A program made the translations under genes and the position numbers. 48,650 nucleotides of DNA from a virus: positions 1 through 48,650 of the IMG/VR virus record IMGVR_UViG_3300025133_007636, one strand, 5' to 3'. Under the pieces are notes generated by a model that saw nothing but the letters and a program-made list of their open reading frames with translations, was not told where the DNA came from and did not search any database. This document shows, in pieces, positions 14,067 to 22,531 of the stretch (the stretch's first letter is position 1; every line of letters begins with the position of its first letter).

Positions 14067-14478
14067 AGAAACACAAGAAGCGCTTGAAAGCTTAGATGAA
14101 AACGATGCTTTTAAGGTTAGCAAGATGATTCAGAAGTTGGCTGGCAAAAAAAATAAGTCAAGAGCAAGGTCTAGTTCAGATGACTTTGTTCATAAAATAG
14201 AAAGAAACAAAACTGGTCAGAGCACAGGCTCTTCAAAGAAAACTGAAAAGAGAGAAAACCTCTTTGAATCAATGCCAGAACGACATGAGCACAAAGCTGA
14301 CTCAGAAATAGATAAAAGACTTGCTGTCCTACCCCCAACAACAAGAGACAGAGGAGATGGAACAGTACAAGTAACATGCGACTCTTGTAACAGACAGAGC
14401 AACGTCTCTTCCATTCTGGTTTCAGACTCAGGTCGCTATATTTGCAATGGTTGTCAAACAAGAGGGGCTAGAGGCTAA
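14056..14478 (+). CDS. Zinc-ribbon protein upstream of the helicase (140 aa)
   Basis: A charged, probably disordered N-terminal 100 residues is followed by a C-terminal CxxC...CxxC ribbon (CDSCNRQS and CNGCQTRG). The ribbon style resembles small nucleic-acid-binding zinc ribbons. It overlaps the next gene by one base (TAATG) and the previous gene by 11. It lies directly ahead of the DnaB-type helicase, so a part in loading or primase contact is possible (inference). Confidence 0.7.
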   Translation: MLDKETQEALESLDENDAFKVSKMIQKLAGKKNKSRARSSSDDFVHKIERNKTGQSTGSSKKTEKRENLFESMPERHEHKADSEIDKRLAVLPPTTRDRGDGTVQVTCDSCNRQSNVSSILVSDSGRYICNGCQTRGARG

Positions 14479-15938
14479 TGGCAGAAAACTTACTTTCAGA
14501 CCCCTCGGCAGAAAGGGCAGTTCTCTCGGGTGTCTTTAACTTTGGTAATGATGCTTACTTTGATGTGTCAGATATCATAACAGAGAAAACATTTACTATC
14601 GGGTCAAATGCCGTTATATATAAATGTCTTAAGCACCTACTAGAGTCAGACGTAAAGTCTATAGACATACCAAGTATTTGGTCTGCGGCATCGGAACTTA
14701 ATCTTAACCATGTCTTTGACAATAGAGATGAAGTAAAACACCTAACAGCCGTCACTAAGTTTCCGGTTCAGGTTGAAAACGTAAGAAGGTTTGCTGCCAA
14801 GATTAGAAAGCTTGAAATAGCAAGGCTGCTCGAAGCACAGCTAGAAGGAGCAAAAGAAAAGCTAGTAAAAATTAATGGCGACGAAAGCATATCTAGTATA
14901 TTTGGTATAGCTGAAGACGCTATTTTTGATTTTAGCTCATTACTGGGAGACGGCAATGACACCCCAGAACTTCTGGGTTCTGGTATTGAGGAATACGTAA
15001 AATACTTAGAAGAAAACCCATGTCAAACGATGGGGATATCCACTGGCTATCCCGTTTACGACCAAGCAATTGGAGGGGGTTTGCGAAGGGGTACTGTCAA
15101 TATAATCGGAGCGAGACCCAAGGTCGGAAAAACTTTGTTATCCGATAATATTGGTATGCACATTGCCTCTGAGCTAAATATTCCTGTCCTTAACCTTGAC
15201 ACAGAAATGACTGCAGATGACCATAAACATAGGTCTCTTGCCATGCTCAGTGAGGTTGCAATTAACGATATTGAAACCGGAACCTTTGGCAACAACCCAG
15301 ACAAGAAAGATAAAGTTTACAAAGCCGCCGAAAAAATAAAAGACATGCCTTATTATCATAGGTCGATTGGGGGAATGGCTTTTGAAGAACAGCTATCTGT
15401 AGTAAGAAGATGGTTGGCCAAAGAAGTAGGTATTAATGATGACGGCACAGCTAAAGAATGCGTGATTATTTACGACTATCTGAAACTTATGACTTCTGAT
15501 TCTATATCTAACAGCTTGGCAGAATTCCAAGTTCTTGGATTTATGATGACGGGGCTACATAATTTTGCATTGAAATATAAGGTGCCGGTTCTTTCTTTTA
15601 TACAGCTTAATAGAGACGGTATAAACAGAGAGTCAACGGACGCAGCCAGCGGCTCTGATAGAATTGTATGGCTATGTAGTAACTTTACAATTTTCAAGAG
15701 AAAATCTGATGAAGAAATAGCTGAAGACGGCATGGGTAATGGTAACCGAAAGTTGGTTCCTATCGTTTCTAGGCACGGAGGGGGTTTAGATGACGGAGAC
15801 TACATAAACATGCATATGAAAGGTTATTGTGGTAAAATTGAAGAGGGCAGAACTGCCTTCGAGTTGAGAGATAACAGAGAAGAAAGCGATGAAGGTTTTG
15901 TAGTTGAAGATGAAAACGATGAAGTCCCATTCACCTGA
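14478..15938 (+). CDS. dnaB: Replicative DNA helicase, DnaB family
   Basis: 486 residues. An N-terminal helical domain (SDPSAERAVLSGVF and onward) resembles the DnaB N-domain. A linker helix precedes the RecA-like motor: TGYPVYDQAIGGGLRRG entry, Walker A GARPKVGKT (residues 211-219), the Walker B-like strand ECVIIYDYLKLM, and an arginine-finger region near NRDGINRES. It unwinds the fork in a 5'-3' direction. The C-terminus is acidic and ends DENDEVPFT, similar to the SSB docking tip. It overlaps the primase gene by 20 bases, which fits a helicase/primase unit. Confidence 0.93.
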   Translation: MAENLLSDPSAERAVLSGVFNFGNDAYFDVSDIITEKTFTIGSNAVIYKCLKHLLESDVKSIDIPSIWSAASELNLNHVFDNRDEVKHLTAVTKFPVQVENVRRFAAKIRKLEIARLLEAQLEGAKEKLVKINGDESISSIFGIAEDAIFDFSSLLGDGNDTPELLGSGIEEYVKYLEENPCQTMGISTGYPVYDQAIGGGLRRGTVNIIGARPKVGKTLLSDNIGMHIASELNIPVLNLDTEMTADDHKHRSLAMLSEVAINDIETGTFGNNPDKKDKVYKAAEKIKDMPYYHRSIGGMAFEEQLSVVRRWLAKEVGINDDGTAKECVIIYDYLKLMTSDSISNSLAEFQVLGFMMTGLHNFALKYKVPVLSFIQLNRDGINRESTDAASGSDRIVWLCSNFTIFKRKSDEEIAEDGMGNGNRKLVPIVSRHGGGLDDGDYINMHMKGYCGKIEEGRTAFELRDNREESDEGFVVEDENDEVPFT

Positions 15939-17028
15939 TAGGTTTGCACAAGAAAAGATTGTGCAGATTGAAAATATTGTACTTGAAGATGTCGAATCTC
16001 TCCTAGAATCTCTTGGGGTAGAGGAATATCAATCTAGGTACGGTCGTATTGACATGAGCTGCCCAGTTCACGGTGGAGATAATAACACAGCTGTCAACCT
16101 ATACTTGACTGGTCACACTAGGGCTGGCCACTGGGTTTGCAACACACACCAGTGTCAAAAGTTCTTTAAGCCCACCCTAACGGGCTTGGTGAGAGGGATA
16201 CTATCTCGCAACAAACATGGTTGGGAGTGTCCAGAGGACAAGTGTGCGGGCTTTCAGGAGACAGTAAACTATTTGTTAGCATTTTCCAATCAGGAGTACG
16301 ATAAGCTTGAAATAGATTATCAGTCAATAGAAAAAAGGAAGTTTCAATCTAGAATTAATGTTGCCTTCTCTGAAAAAAGAAGAGAAAAGAGAGGAAAGGT
16401 AATACCAAGAGAAAAGGTAAGAGAAGCCCTGTCTATACCAGCCAAATATTACATTGACAGAGGTTACAGCGCAGAGATATTAGACAGGTACGATGTAGGC
16501 TTATCAACAAAGAAAGGCTCTAAAGCATTTAACAGAGTAGTTGTTCCTATATATGACGATGAATATATGCATATGGTAGGATTCTCTGCCAGAACAACAG
16601 ATGATGATATTAAGCCTAAATGGGTTCATAGCGAAAATTTTGATGCGGGTAAATACCTGTATAACTACTGGAATGCCAAAAAGGAAATATCAAAGACTGG
16701 AATAGCAATTTTAGTCGAGGGGCCGGGAGATGTATGGAAGCTAGAAGAATCAGGAGTCAAAAATTCTGTTGCTATGTTCGGGACGTATTTAAGCGAAGGC
16801 CAGAAAGATTTGCTCGATATGGTCGGCGCTATGTCCTTGGTTGTGTTGACAGATAACGACAAGGCGGGTAGAATAGGTGCGGAGAGCATACTTAAGCAAT
16901 GCTCTAAGACTTATAGGCTTTATTTTCCAAATATTAAAGATAATGACGTTGGAGATATGACTCCTGATAGCATAACGTCAGAGATACTGCCAATTATTCA
17001 GTCGGCAGAGAAAAGTTTGAGGTTTTAA
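15919..17028 (+). CDS. dnaG: DnaG-type primase (zinc finger plus TOPRIM)
   Basis: About 369 residues from ATG 15919; 15904 (TTG) and 15910 are alternatives. The N-terminal zinc-binding domain has CPVHGG followed by HWVCNTHQCQKFF. A linker region follows, then the TOPRIM catalytic core: AILVEGPGDVWKLEESG carries the acidic Glu and TDNDKAG the DxD metal-binding pair. The RNAP-like basic subdomain is represented by VVPIYDDEYMHMVGFSAR. It makes RNA primers at the fork. The DnaB-binding C-terminal domain of bacterial DnaG is not apparent, as is usual in phages. Confidence 0.92.
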   Translation: MKSHSPDRFAQEKIVQIENIVLEDVESLLESLGVEEYQSRYGRIDMSCPVHGGDNNTAVNLYLTGHTRAGHWVCNTHQCQKFFKPTLTGLVRGILSRNKHGWECPEDKCAGFQETVNYLLAFSNQEYDKLEIDYQSIEKRKFQSRINVAFSEKRREKRGKVIPREKVREALSIPAKYYIDRGYSAEILDRYDVGLSTKKGSKAFNRVVVPIYDDEYMHMVGFSARTTDDDIKPKWVHSENFDAGKYLYNYWNAKKEISKTGIAILVEGPGDVWKLEESGVKNSVAMFGTYLSEGQKDLLDMVGAMSLVVLTDNDKAGRIGAESILKQCSKTYRLYFPNIKDNDVGDMTPDSITSEILPIIQSAEKSLRF

Positions 17029-17029
17029 G

Positions 17030-17803
17030 GTGTCACAAAAAATTATAGGTTTCTCGGGAAGAAAACAGAGTGGAAAAAATACATGTGCAAATGTTATCAT
17101 TGGCTGGGAGATGCTCTCCTTAGGGATAGCTAGGAATTTTAAGATAACTGATTCTGGTCAAATTTGGGTTTCAGACATACTTGGCGAAGAAGTAAATGCC
17201 GGTATATTTGATGTCACTAGCTCAGACCAATCTATGGTTAATTTCCTAAGAGCAAATTTAGACCACTTTGCCAAACTGTACTCGTTTGCAGACCTATTGA
17301 AAAAGAGCGTTTGCATGGACATACTAGGCTTGACAAGGGAGCAATGCTATGGAACCGATGAGCAAAAAAATACAGATACAAATATATCTTGGTCTAGTTT
17401 GCCTTTCTATGACGACAAGACAGAGAACAAAAATATGACAGCTAGAGAAGTGATGCAAGTTGTAGGAACAGACTTCTTCAGGGAGTTGTATCCTAATGTA
17501 TGGGCCGATGCCACGATAAGAAAAATACAAGAAAACGGCCCTCATATTGCCATAATAGCCGACTGCAGATTTCCCAATGAAGTAGAGGCCATACAGAACG
17601 CAGGTGGTAAGGTGGTCAGGCTTACGAGAAACTCAGAAGACGAGGACGCTCATATTAGCGAGACCGCCCTAGATAAAGAAAACTTTGATTGGAACAAGTT
17701 CGACGTTATTATAAAAAACGACGACATGTCAGTAGGTGAACAAAACAAAAAACTCTATGACCAACTTAAAGAATGGGGTTGGCTTGAGCTCTCTATAGCA
17801 TAA
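17030..17803 (+). CDS. Deoxynucleoside monophosphate kinase
   Basis: 257 residues from a GTG start; the frame begins one base after the primase stop. The P-loop GFSGRKQSGKNT is the signature of phage dNMP kinases (T4 gp1 family). Later elements fit the family: a region around FRANLDHFAKLYSFAD, TAREVMQVVGTDFFRELYPNVWA, and IIADCRFPNEVEAIQNAGGKVVRLTR. It phosphorylates dNMPs from degraded host DNA and, with ribonucleotide reductase, feeds the phage polymerase. Confidence 0.92.
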   Translation: MSQKIIGFSGRKQSGKNTCANVIIGWEMLSLGIARNFKITDSGQIWVSDILGEEVNAGIFDVTSSDQSMVNFLRANLDHFAKLYSFADLLKKSVCMDILGLTREQCYGTDEQKNTDTNISWSSLPFYDDKTENKNMTAREVMQVVGTDFFRELYPNVWADATIRKIQENGPHIAIIADCRFPNEVEAIQNAGGKVVRLTRNSEDEDAHISETALDKENFDWNKFDVIIKNDDMSVGEQNKKLYDQLKEWGWLELSIA

Positions 17804-17820
17804 GGTGAATCAAAATAATT
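17802..17820 (+). promoter_or_regulatory. Shine-Dalgarno and probable AUU/AUA start
   Basis: AAGGTGA (17802-17808) is a good ribosome binding site, followed by ATCAAA, then ATA (17815), ATT (17818) and ATT (17821). No ATG, GTG or TTG exists in this frame before 17860, yet the protein family requires the residues encoded upstream of that ATG. Initiation at ATA or ATT is therefore likely. Confidence 0.6.
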
Positions 17821-18858
17821 ATTACATATTTTAGGTCTTCGAGCTTTAACTGTCATAACATGTGTCCGCAACAATACTTTTGCGAATATGTGCTTGGCTG
17901 GAGGGGCAAAGGAGGACTCAAAGCAGACAAGGGCACCATCGTACACAAAATATTAGAAATCATGTGCTTAGCAAAGAAGGCTGAGCAGGATGGTCTAAGT
18001 TCATTTGTTGACGACGTTATTGGAGAAGTAAGTTCTACCTCATATGATATAGACGAGATAACAGAACAAGTTTACAAATATTACTCGGAAGGCAATCCCC
18101 ATCACGAATGGAAAGAAAAAGACCTCAAAGACTGCTCAAAATGGGTTTACAAGACCCTAGAAATGAACGACGGGATATTTGACCCCAGAAACAGGACTGT
18201 TATTGACGCAGAGCCCCACTTCGATTTTGAAATAGACGAGGACTGGGCTGAGTACGAATATGTATTAAATGGAGAAAAGGTTAAAGGAAGACTGGCTCTC
18301 AAGGGAACAATGGATTTAATAACTGAGATTGACGAAGGTTTCTATGAAATTGTAGACTGGAAAACTGGCCGCAGGCTCGACTGGGCGACGGGGCAAGAAA
18401 AAACCTACGCTAAGCTACAAAATGACCCACAGCTAAGAATTTATCATTATGCTGCCATGAAACTCTACCCAGAGGCAAAGCAAATAATGGTCACAATCAA
18501 TTACATGAACGACGGAGGTGCCTTTTCTATGCACTTTTCTGAGAAAGACATCCCAAAGACCAAAAAGATGCTTAGAAAAAAGTTTGAGCAAATTAAAGCT
18601 GCCAGAATACCCATGTTGAAGAAAAGTTGGAAATGCACAAAACTCTGCCATCAGGGCAAAAGTACATTTGAAGATACTAGTATTCATCCCATTATGGAAA
18701 ACAGGCACGGCCAAAGAACAAGTTATGGCGAATACATGACTAAGTGTGAGCAAGTAAAATACGAGATAGAACGAAAAGGGATACAGAAAGTTACGGAAGA
18801 TTACATGGCAGAAGGCCATAATGTAGCAAAGTACAAGGCGCCCGGTTCATTAGAATGA
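17818..18858 (+). CDS. Cas4/RecB-like PD-(D/E)XK exonuclease
   Basis: About 346 residues with a non-standard start. The first residues (TYFRSSSFNCHNMCPQQYF) match the typical start of Cas4/RecB nucleases (S-S-L...C-P..Y). DKGTIVHKILE carries the conserved His, GTMDLITEID the Asp, YEIVDWKTG the D-x-K of the active site, and DPQLRIYHYAA the QxxxY helix. N-terminal cysteines (MCPQQYFC) and a C-terminal CTKLC could hold an Fe-S cluster as in Cas4 and AddB. It probably trims DNA ends for recombination. There is no cas1, cas2 or CRISPR nearby, so it belongs to phage recombination rather than adaptation. Confidence 0.82.
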   Translation: MITYFRSSSFNCHNMCPQQYFCEYVLGWRGKGGLKADKGTIVHKILEIMCLAKKAEQDGLSSFVDDVIGEVSSTSYDIDEITEQVYKYYSEGNPHHEWKEKDLKDCSKWVYKTLEMNDGIFDPRNRTVIDAEPHFDFEIDEDWAEYEYVLNGEKVKGRLALKGTMDLITEIDEGFYEIVDWKTGRRLDWATGQEKTYAKLQNDPQLRIYHYAAMKLYPEAKQIMVTINYMNDGGAFSMHFSEKDIPKTKKMLRKKFEQIKAARIPMLKKSWKCTKLCHQGKSTFEDTSIHPIMENRHGQRTSYGEYMTKCEQVKYEIERKGIQKVTEDYMAEGHNVAKYKAPGSLE

Positions 18859-19067
18859 AATCTGACATAAAAGAAAGATATAAAAAGATGCAAGAGCTCA
18901 AACAAAGAGTCCTTGCCCAGCCAACCGAATATGTAGACAAGGCTTCTTATATTCAATCAATTGATTTTAATCTGGCTGTCTTAAAGGACTTGATATTTTT
19001 AATAAATGCTGTCAACGAAGAGCGACAGGACTTGGTTTCAGATTGGTTTAAAAGGTTTAGAAAATAA
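18855..19067 (+). CDS. Hypothetical small protein (70 aa)
   Basis: An ATGA overlap with the nuclease gene and a stop one base before the polymerase start place it firmly in the operon. It consists of two amphipathic helices rich in charges, MKSDIKERYKKMQELKQR and VLKDLIFLINAVNEERQ. No known domain. A small adaptor linking nuclease and polymerase expression is possible. Confidence 0.65.
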   Translation: MKSDIKERYKKMQELKQRVLAQPTEYVDKASYIQSIDFNLAVLKDLIFLINAVNEERQDLVSDWFKRFRK

Positions 19068-19068
19068 A

Positions 19069-20982
19069 ATGTATTTTCCATTGCATTGTCACACACATTT
19101 CAGTTTACTAGATGGGCTTAGCAAGCCCGAACAGATAGCTCAGAGAGTAAAGTCTTTGGGGCTTAAAGGAGCAGCCATAACAGACCATGGCAATATCTCT
19201 GGCAGTGTTTCTTTTGTAAGGGCTATGAAGAGAAATGGGCTCAAGCCAATATTAGGTTGCGAGCTTTATATATGCAAAGAAGATGCTAGTGTAAAAAACA
19301 AAGAAAACTCAAAGCTAAATCATCTGGTGGTACTTGCCAAAAACCTAAAAGGTTGGAAGCAATTGATAAAAATCACATCAGAATCTAATAAGCCAGAATT
19401 ATTTTATAGGAAACCCAGACTCAGCTTAGAACAACTTTCTGAGCTTTGTAATGGAAACTTGATATCATTTAGTGGTCATCTTGGCTCAGATTTGGCGGAG
19501 ACTGTATTCGGGGAAAACTGCAGTTTGGCCTATGACACCACCAGTTACGAAGAAGCTGAGAGTTTGGTTGACGAGAATTGGCTGGAAAATACAACATCTT
19601 TAGCACTTAAACATCAAGAGATATTTGGGGAAGGGAACTTCTATTTAGAGATTCAGCTCATTGACAAAGATACAACACCTGCTCAGGCTGTTGTTGCTAA
19701 GGCACTCCGGTGGATTTCCAAGCAGACCAACATTCCCTGCGTAGCTACGCCAGATGCACACTATCCAACTTCAGATGACGCAGAAGACCAAAGGGTGTTA
19801 CTATGCAGCATGCTTGAGACGACACTGCCAACTATAAAGAAAAAAATGTCTTCCGGAGAGAACGTACCCCTTTCTACATTCTTTAAGTCTAGCAAATATC
19901 ACATACCTTCTTTTGAAGAGATGAAGGCTATCCACACAGAAGAAGAGATTAATAATACACTTAAGATAGCAGAGCAGTGTGAGGAATATGATATACTTAG
20001 AGAGCCCATTCTACCACCTTTTAAATGTGAGCTTGGGCCAGACGAACACCTTAGGCAGTTATGTAGAGACGGGTGGAGAGACAAAATTAAGGACATTGTC
20101 CCAAAAGAAAAGCACGAAGAGTATGCAGAGAGAATTAAACATGAATTGAAAGTTCTTCAGGGGGCTGGCTTATCTAGTTACTTCTTAATAGTTAGAGATA
20201 TAGTAAATTACGTAAGAGATAACGGTTGGCTTCCCGGTCCCGGAAGAGGCTCTGCTGCTGGTTGCCTTGTATCCTACTTAATAGAAATAACATCTATAGA
20301 CCCAATTAAATACTCATTAATCTTTGAAAGATTTTATAACGCAGGAAGAAATACTGGTGGTAGAGTTTCTATGCCTGACATAGATATAGATGTCCCAGTC
20401 TCTAAAAGAGACGATATCATTGACTACATTAAGAACAACTATGGTCTTGACAAAGTAGGTCAGATGATTACATTCCAAACAATGATGGGAAGAGGGGCAA
20501 TCAAAGATGTCTTAAGAGCGTACGGAGGAATTTCATTCAATGAGATGAATATGATTACCCAACACATTCCGGACAAGGCCGCCGTTGCTGAAGACTTGCA
20601 GGAAATGATGGACGAAACAGGGGAATCATCGGTTATTCGGTGGGCCTTAGAAAATAAGCCTGACGAATTAAGAGATTGGTGTTATATTGATGATGAAGGA
20701 AATATGCAGGGCAGACTGTCCAAGAGATTTGAACAGGCTATCCGGCTTGAAGGAACAAAGAGGGCCCAGAGTAAGCATGCCGCAGGAGTAGTCATATCGC
20801 CTTCTCCCCTAAATGAAATCTGTCCAATGGTCTTGGATACTAAGGCTAGGCAATTGGTGGGAGGGCTTGAAATGCAGGACATGGAGGATATTGGGATGAT
20901 TAAATTTGACGTGTTGGGAATCGCCATGCTGGACAAAATTATGGGGGTTCGGGATATTTTGGAAACAGGAGATGTAAAATGA
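19069..20982 (+). CDS. DNA polymerase III alpha subunit, N-terminal half (split DnaE)
   Basis: 637 residues from ATG 19069. The protein begins with a PHP domain (FPLHCHTHFSLLDG, then ITDHGNISG, GCELYICKE and PDAHYP), whose metal-binding residues look intact. The thumb and palm follow: GPGRGSAAGCLVSYL is the family nucleotide-binding loop, and MPDIDIDVPVSKRDD holds the first two catalytic Asp residues. KRAQSKHAAGVVIS and GMIKFDVLG follow, the latter with the third catalytic Asp. It ends 20 or so residues later, where normal DnaE runs on into the fingers, and the rest is encoded at 22532. There is no intein motif at its end. The stop overlaps the uracil-DNA glycosylase start by 4 bases. Confidence 0.93.
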   Translation: MYFPLHCHTHFSLLDGLSKPEQIAQRVKSLGLKGAAITDHGNISGSVSFVRAMKRNGLKPILGCELYICKEDASVKNKENSKLNHLVVLAKNLKGWKQLIKITSESNKPELFYRKPRLSLEQLSELCNGNLISFSGHLGSDLAETVFGENCSLAYDTTSYEEAESLVDENWLENTTSLALKHQEIFGEGNFYLEIQLIDKDTTPAQAVVAKALRWISKQTNIPCVATPDAHYPTSDDAEDQRVLLCSMLETTLPTIKKKMSSGENVPLSTFFKSSKYHIPSFEEMKAIHTEEEINNTLKIAEQCEEYDILREPILPPFKCELGPDEHLRQLCRDGWRDKIKDIVPKEKHEEYAERIKHELKVLQGAGLSSYFLIVRDIVNYVRDNGWLPGPGRGSAAGCLVSYLIEITSIDPIKYSLIFERFYNAGRNTGGRVSMPDIDIDVPVSKRDDIIDYIKNNYGLDKVGQMITFQTMMGRGAIKDVLRAYGGISFNEMNMITQHIPDKAAVAEDLQEMMDETGESSVIRWALENKPDELRDWCYIDDEGNMQGRLSKRFEQAIRLEGTKRAQSKHAAGVVISPSPLNEICPMVLDTKARQLVGGLEMQDMEDIGMIKFDVLGIAMLDKIMGVRDILETGDVK

Positions 20983-21527
20983 ATTGGAAAGATTGTACTG
21001 GTTGCGGCTTATGCAAAACAAGGACTCAGGTGGTTTGGGGGAAAGGTAAGAACACAGGAATTTTACTGCTTGGAGAAGCCCCCGGAAGTGATGAAGACAT
21101 AATTGGAGAACCTTTTGTTGGTAGGTGTGGCGAATTACTCACTAAGATGCTAAAACAGTGCGGTGTTTCTAGGAAGGATGTATACATTACTAATGTTGTC
21201 AAGTGTCGTCCTGTTACAGGCAAAAAAAACAGACCACCTAAGAAGGAAGAAATTGACGCTTGCAAGGCTTGGCTATGGAGCGAGCTAAAGGAACTTAAGC
21301 CAAGGGTTATTGTCACTTTTGGAAAGGTTCCCACGGGGCTCCTGTTAAAGCTTAAAAAAACATTCAAGCTAGGAGACCATATTGGAAAAGCTCATGAGCT
21401 CGATTATTTAGATGCAGTAGTTGTTCCATGCTACCACCCATCCTACCTCATGCAAACAGGCAGAGGTAAAATGGACGTTTCCTTGGAGAGTATAAAGATG
21501 GCGGTGGGTTTGAATAATGTTCAGTGA
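20979..21527 (+). CDS. Family-4-type uracil-DNA glycosylase (Fe-S)
   Basis: 182 residues. CTGCGLCKTR at the N-terminus, C in VVKCRP and C in DACKAW give the four-cysteine pattern of the iron-sulphur family. GEAPGSDEDIIGEPFVGRCGELL is the active-site motif, and CYHPSYL is the second motif with His. It removes uracil from DNA. In phage SPO1 a similar domain is fused to the DNA polymerase; here it is a separate gene placed between the two halves of the polymerase. It overlaps both neighbours (4 and 11 bases). Confidence 0.92.
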   Translation: MNWKDCTGCGLCKTRTQVVWGKGKNTGILLLGEAPGSDEDIIGEPFVGRCGELLTKMLKQCGVSRKDVYITNVVKCRPVTGKKNRPPKKEEIDACKAWLWSELKELKPRVIVTFGKVPTGLLLKLKKTFKLGDHIGKAHELDYLDAVVVPCYHPSYLMQTGRGKMDVSLESIKMAVGLNNVQ

Positions 21528-21849
21528 AGAAGATGTCCACCACGCTGCGAACAGATGGCTTCATGAGTTCACGGACGAACTGCTGGTTGGTCCAGACAGA
21601 ACTGTTGATGCTATATACTCCGCAGCCAAAGAAATAGAACTACTCAGGGAGAAGTTAAAGGCAGCCACTGAAGATTATCAAGATAGTGTCACAGGCTTAA
21701 GTAATGGGGCAATTTTATTTAAAGACTATGCCAACAAACTAAGAGAAGAGCTTATAATGGACGAGCTCGATAGAGTGAGAGCACAAAGAAATCTTTTACA
21801 AACTAAACTTATGAGTATTATTAAAAACGTAGGTACTAGCGAGAACTAA
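21517..21849 (+). CDS. Hypothetical coiled-coil protein (110 aa)
   Basis: Predominantly helical; heptad-like hydrophobic spacing runs through AIYSAAKEIELLREKLKAA and REELIMDELDRVRAQRNLLQ. No recognised family. It starts 11 bases inside the glycosylase gene and ends 2 bases before the exonuclease, so it is translated with the split polymerase block. It might help the two polymerase halves assemble, but that is speculation. Confidence 0.6.
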   Translation: MFSEEDVHHAANRWLHEFTDELLVGPDRTVDAIYSAAKEIELLREKLKAATEDYQDSVTGLSNGAILFKDYANKLREELIMDELDRVRAQRNLLQTKLMSIIKNVGTSEN

Positions 21850-21851
21850 TT

Positions 21852-22529
21852 ATGAATTATAATAAAATATGCGTCTTTGACTTTGAGACCGATGGAAGAG
21901 ACCCTACTAAAGTCAATCCTGTCCAGTTAGCAGCGGTTATTGTAGACCCAAGAAAGCTGGAGGTAGTCAAGAATGCTGAATTCAATTCTTTCATGAGACC
22001 AGAAGGCATTGATGAAGAAGATTATTTTGAAAATAATAGAGCCACAATAGAATGGCACTCCAATATCAGGGACTGCACACCAGAAGAAATCATAGAGCTT
22101 TGGAAAGAAGCACCGAGCCAGAAAATGGTGTGGGAGAACTTTGTAGGCTTTTTAGAAAAGTTCCATAAAAGCGGTAAAAACAAGACAAAGTTTTCAGCTC
22201 CGCTGGCCTGTGGTTATAATATCTTGGCGTTCGACTTACACATTGTTAACAGAATGTGTGAGAAGCACTTAAAAGGCAAGCAAATATTTCATCCTAGAGA
22301 CAAGCTTGACCTAATGCACTGGATGTTTCCTTGGTTTGAAAACTCAAGAGAAGTAACCAGCTTCAGTATGGATAATATGAGGGAATATCTTGGTATGAGC
22401 ACAGCAAACGCACACGATGCCCTGAAGGACGTCAAGGACACAGCGGGCTTACTATGTAGGTTTCTGAGACTTTATCGCCGCACAGCTCGGAATGTTAGAT
22501 TTAAAGGCTCTTTTGTTGGAGAAGAATAA
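21852..22529 (+). CDS. DnaQ-like 3'-5' exonuclease (proofreading)
   Basis: 225 residues with a DEDDh exonuclease pattern: ICVFDFETDG (Exo I, D and E), ACGYNILAFDL (Exo II, D) and NAHDALKDVKD (Exo III, H and D). It is predicted to proofread for the polymerase. In PolC-type enzymes this domain is fused inside the polymerase; here it stands alone, directly before the C-terminal polymerase gene (2-base gap). Confidence 0.9.
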   Translation: MNYNKICVFDFETDGRDPTKVNPVQLAAVIVDPRKLEVVKNAEFNSFMRPEGIDEEDYFENNRATIEWHSNIRDCTPEEIIELWKEAPSQKMVWENFVGFLEKFHKSGKNKTKFSAPLACGYNILAFDLHIVNRMCEKHLKGKQIFHPRDKLDLMHWMFPWFENSREVTSFSMDNMREYLGMSTANAHDALKDVKDTAGLLCRFLRLYRRTARNVRFKGSFVGEE

Positions 22530-22531
22530 AG

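Noticed and set aside
17818-18858. Cas4-like gene as part of a CRISPR system
   Set aside because: No repeats with regular spacers and no cas1/cas2 occur in the window; Cas4/RecB-like nucleases are common in phage replication operons.
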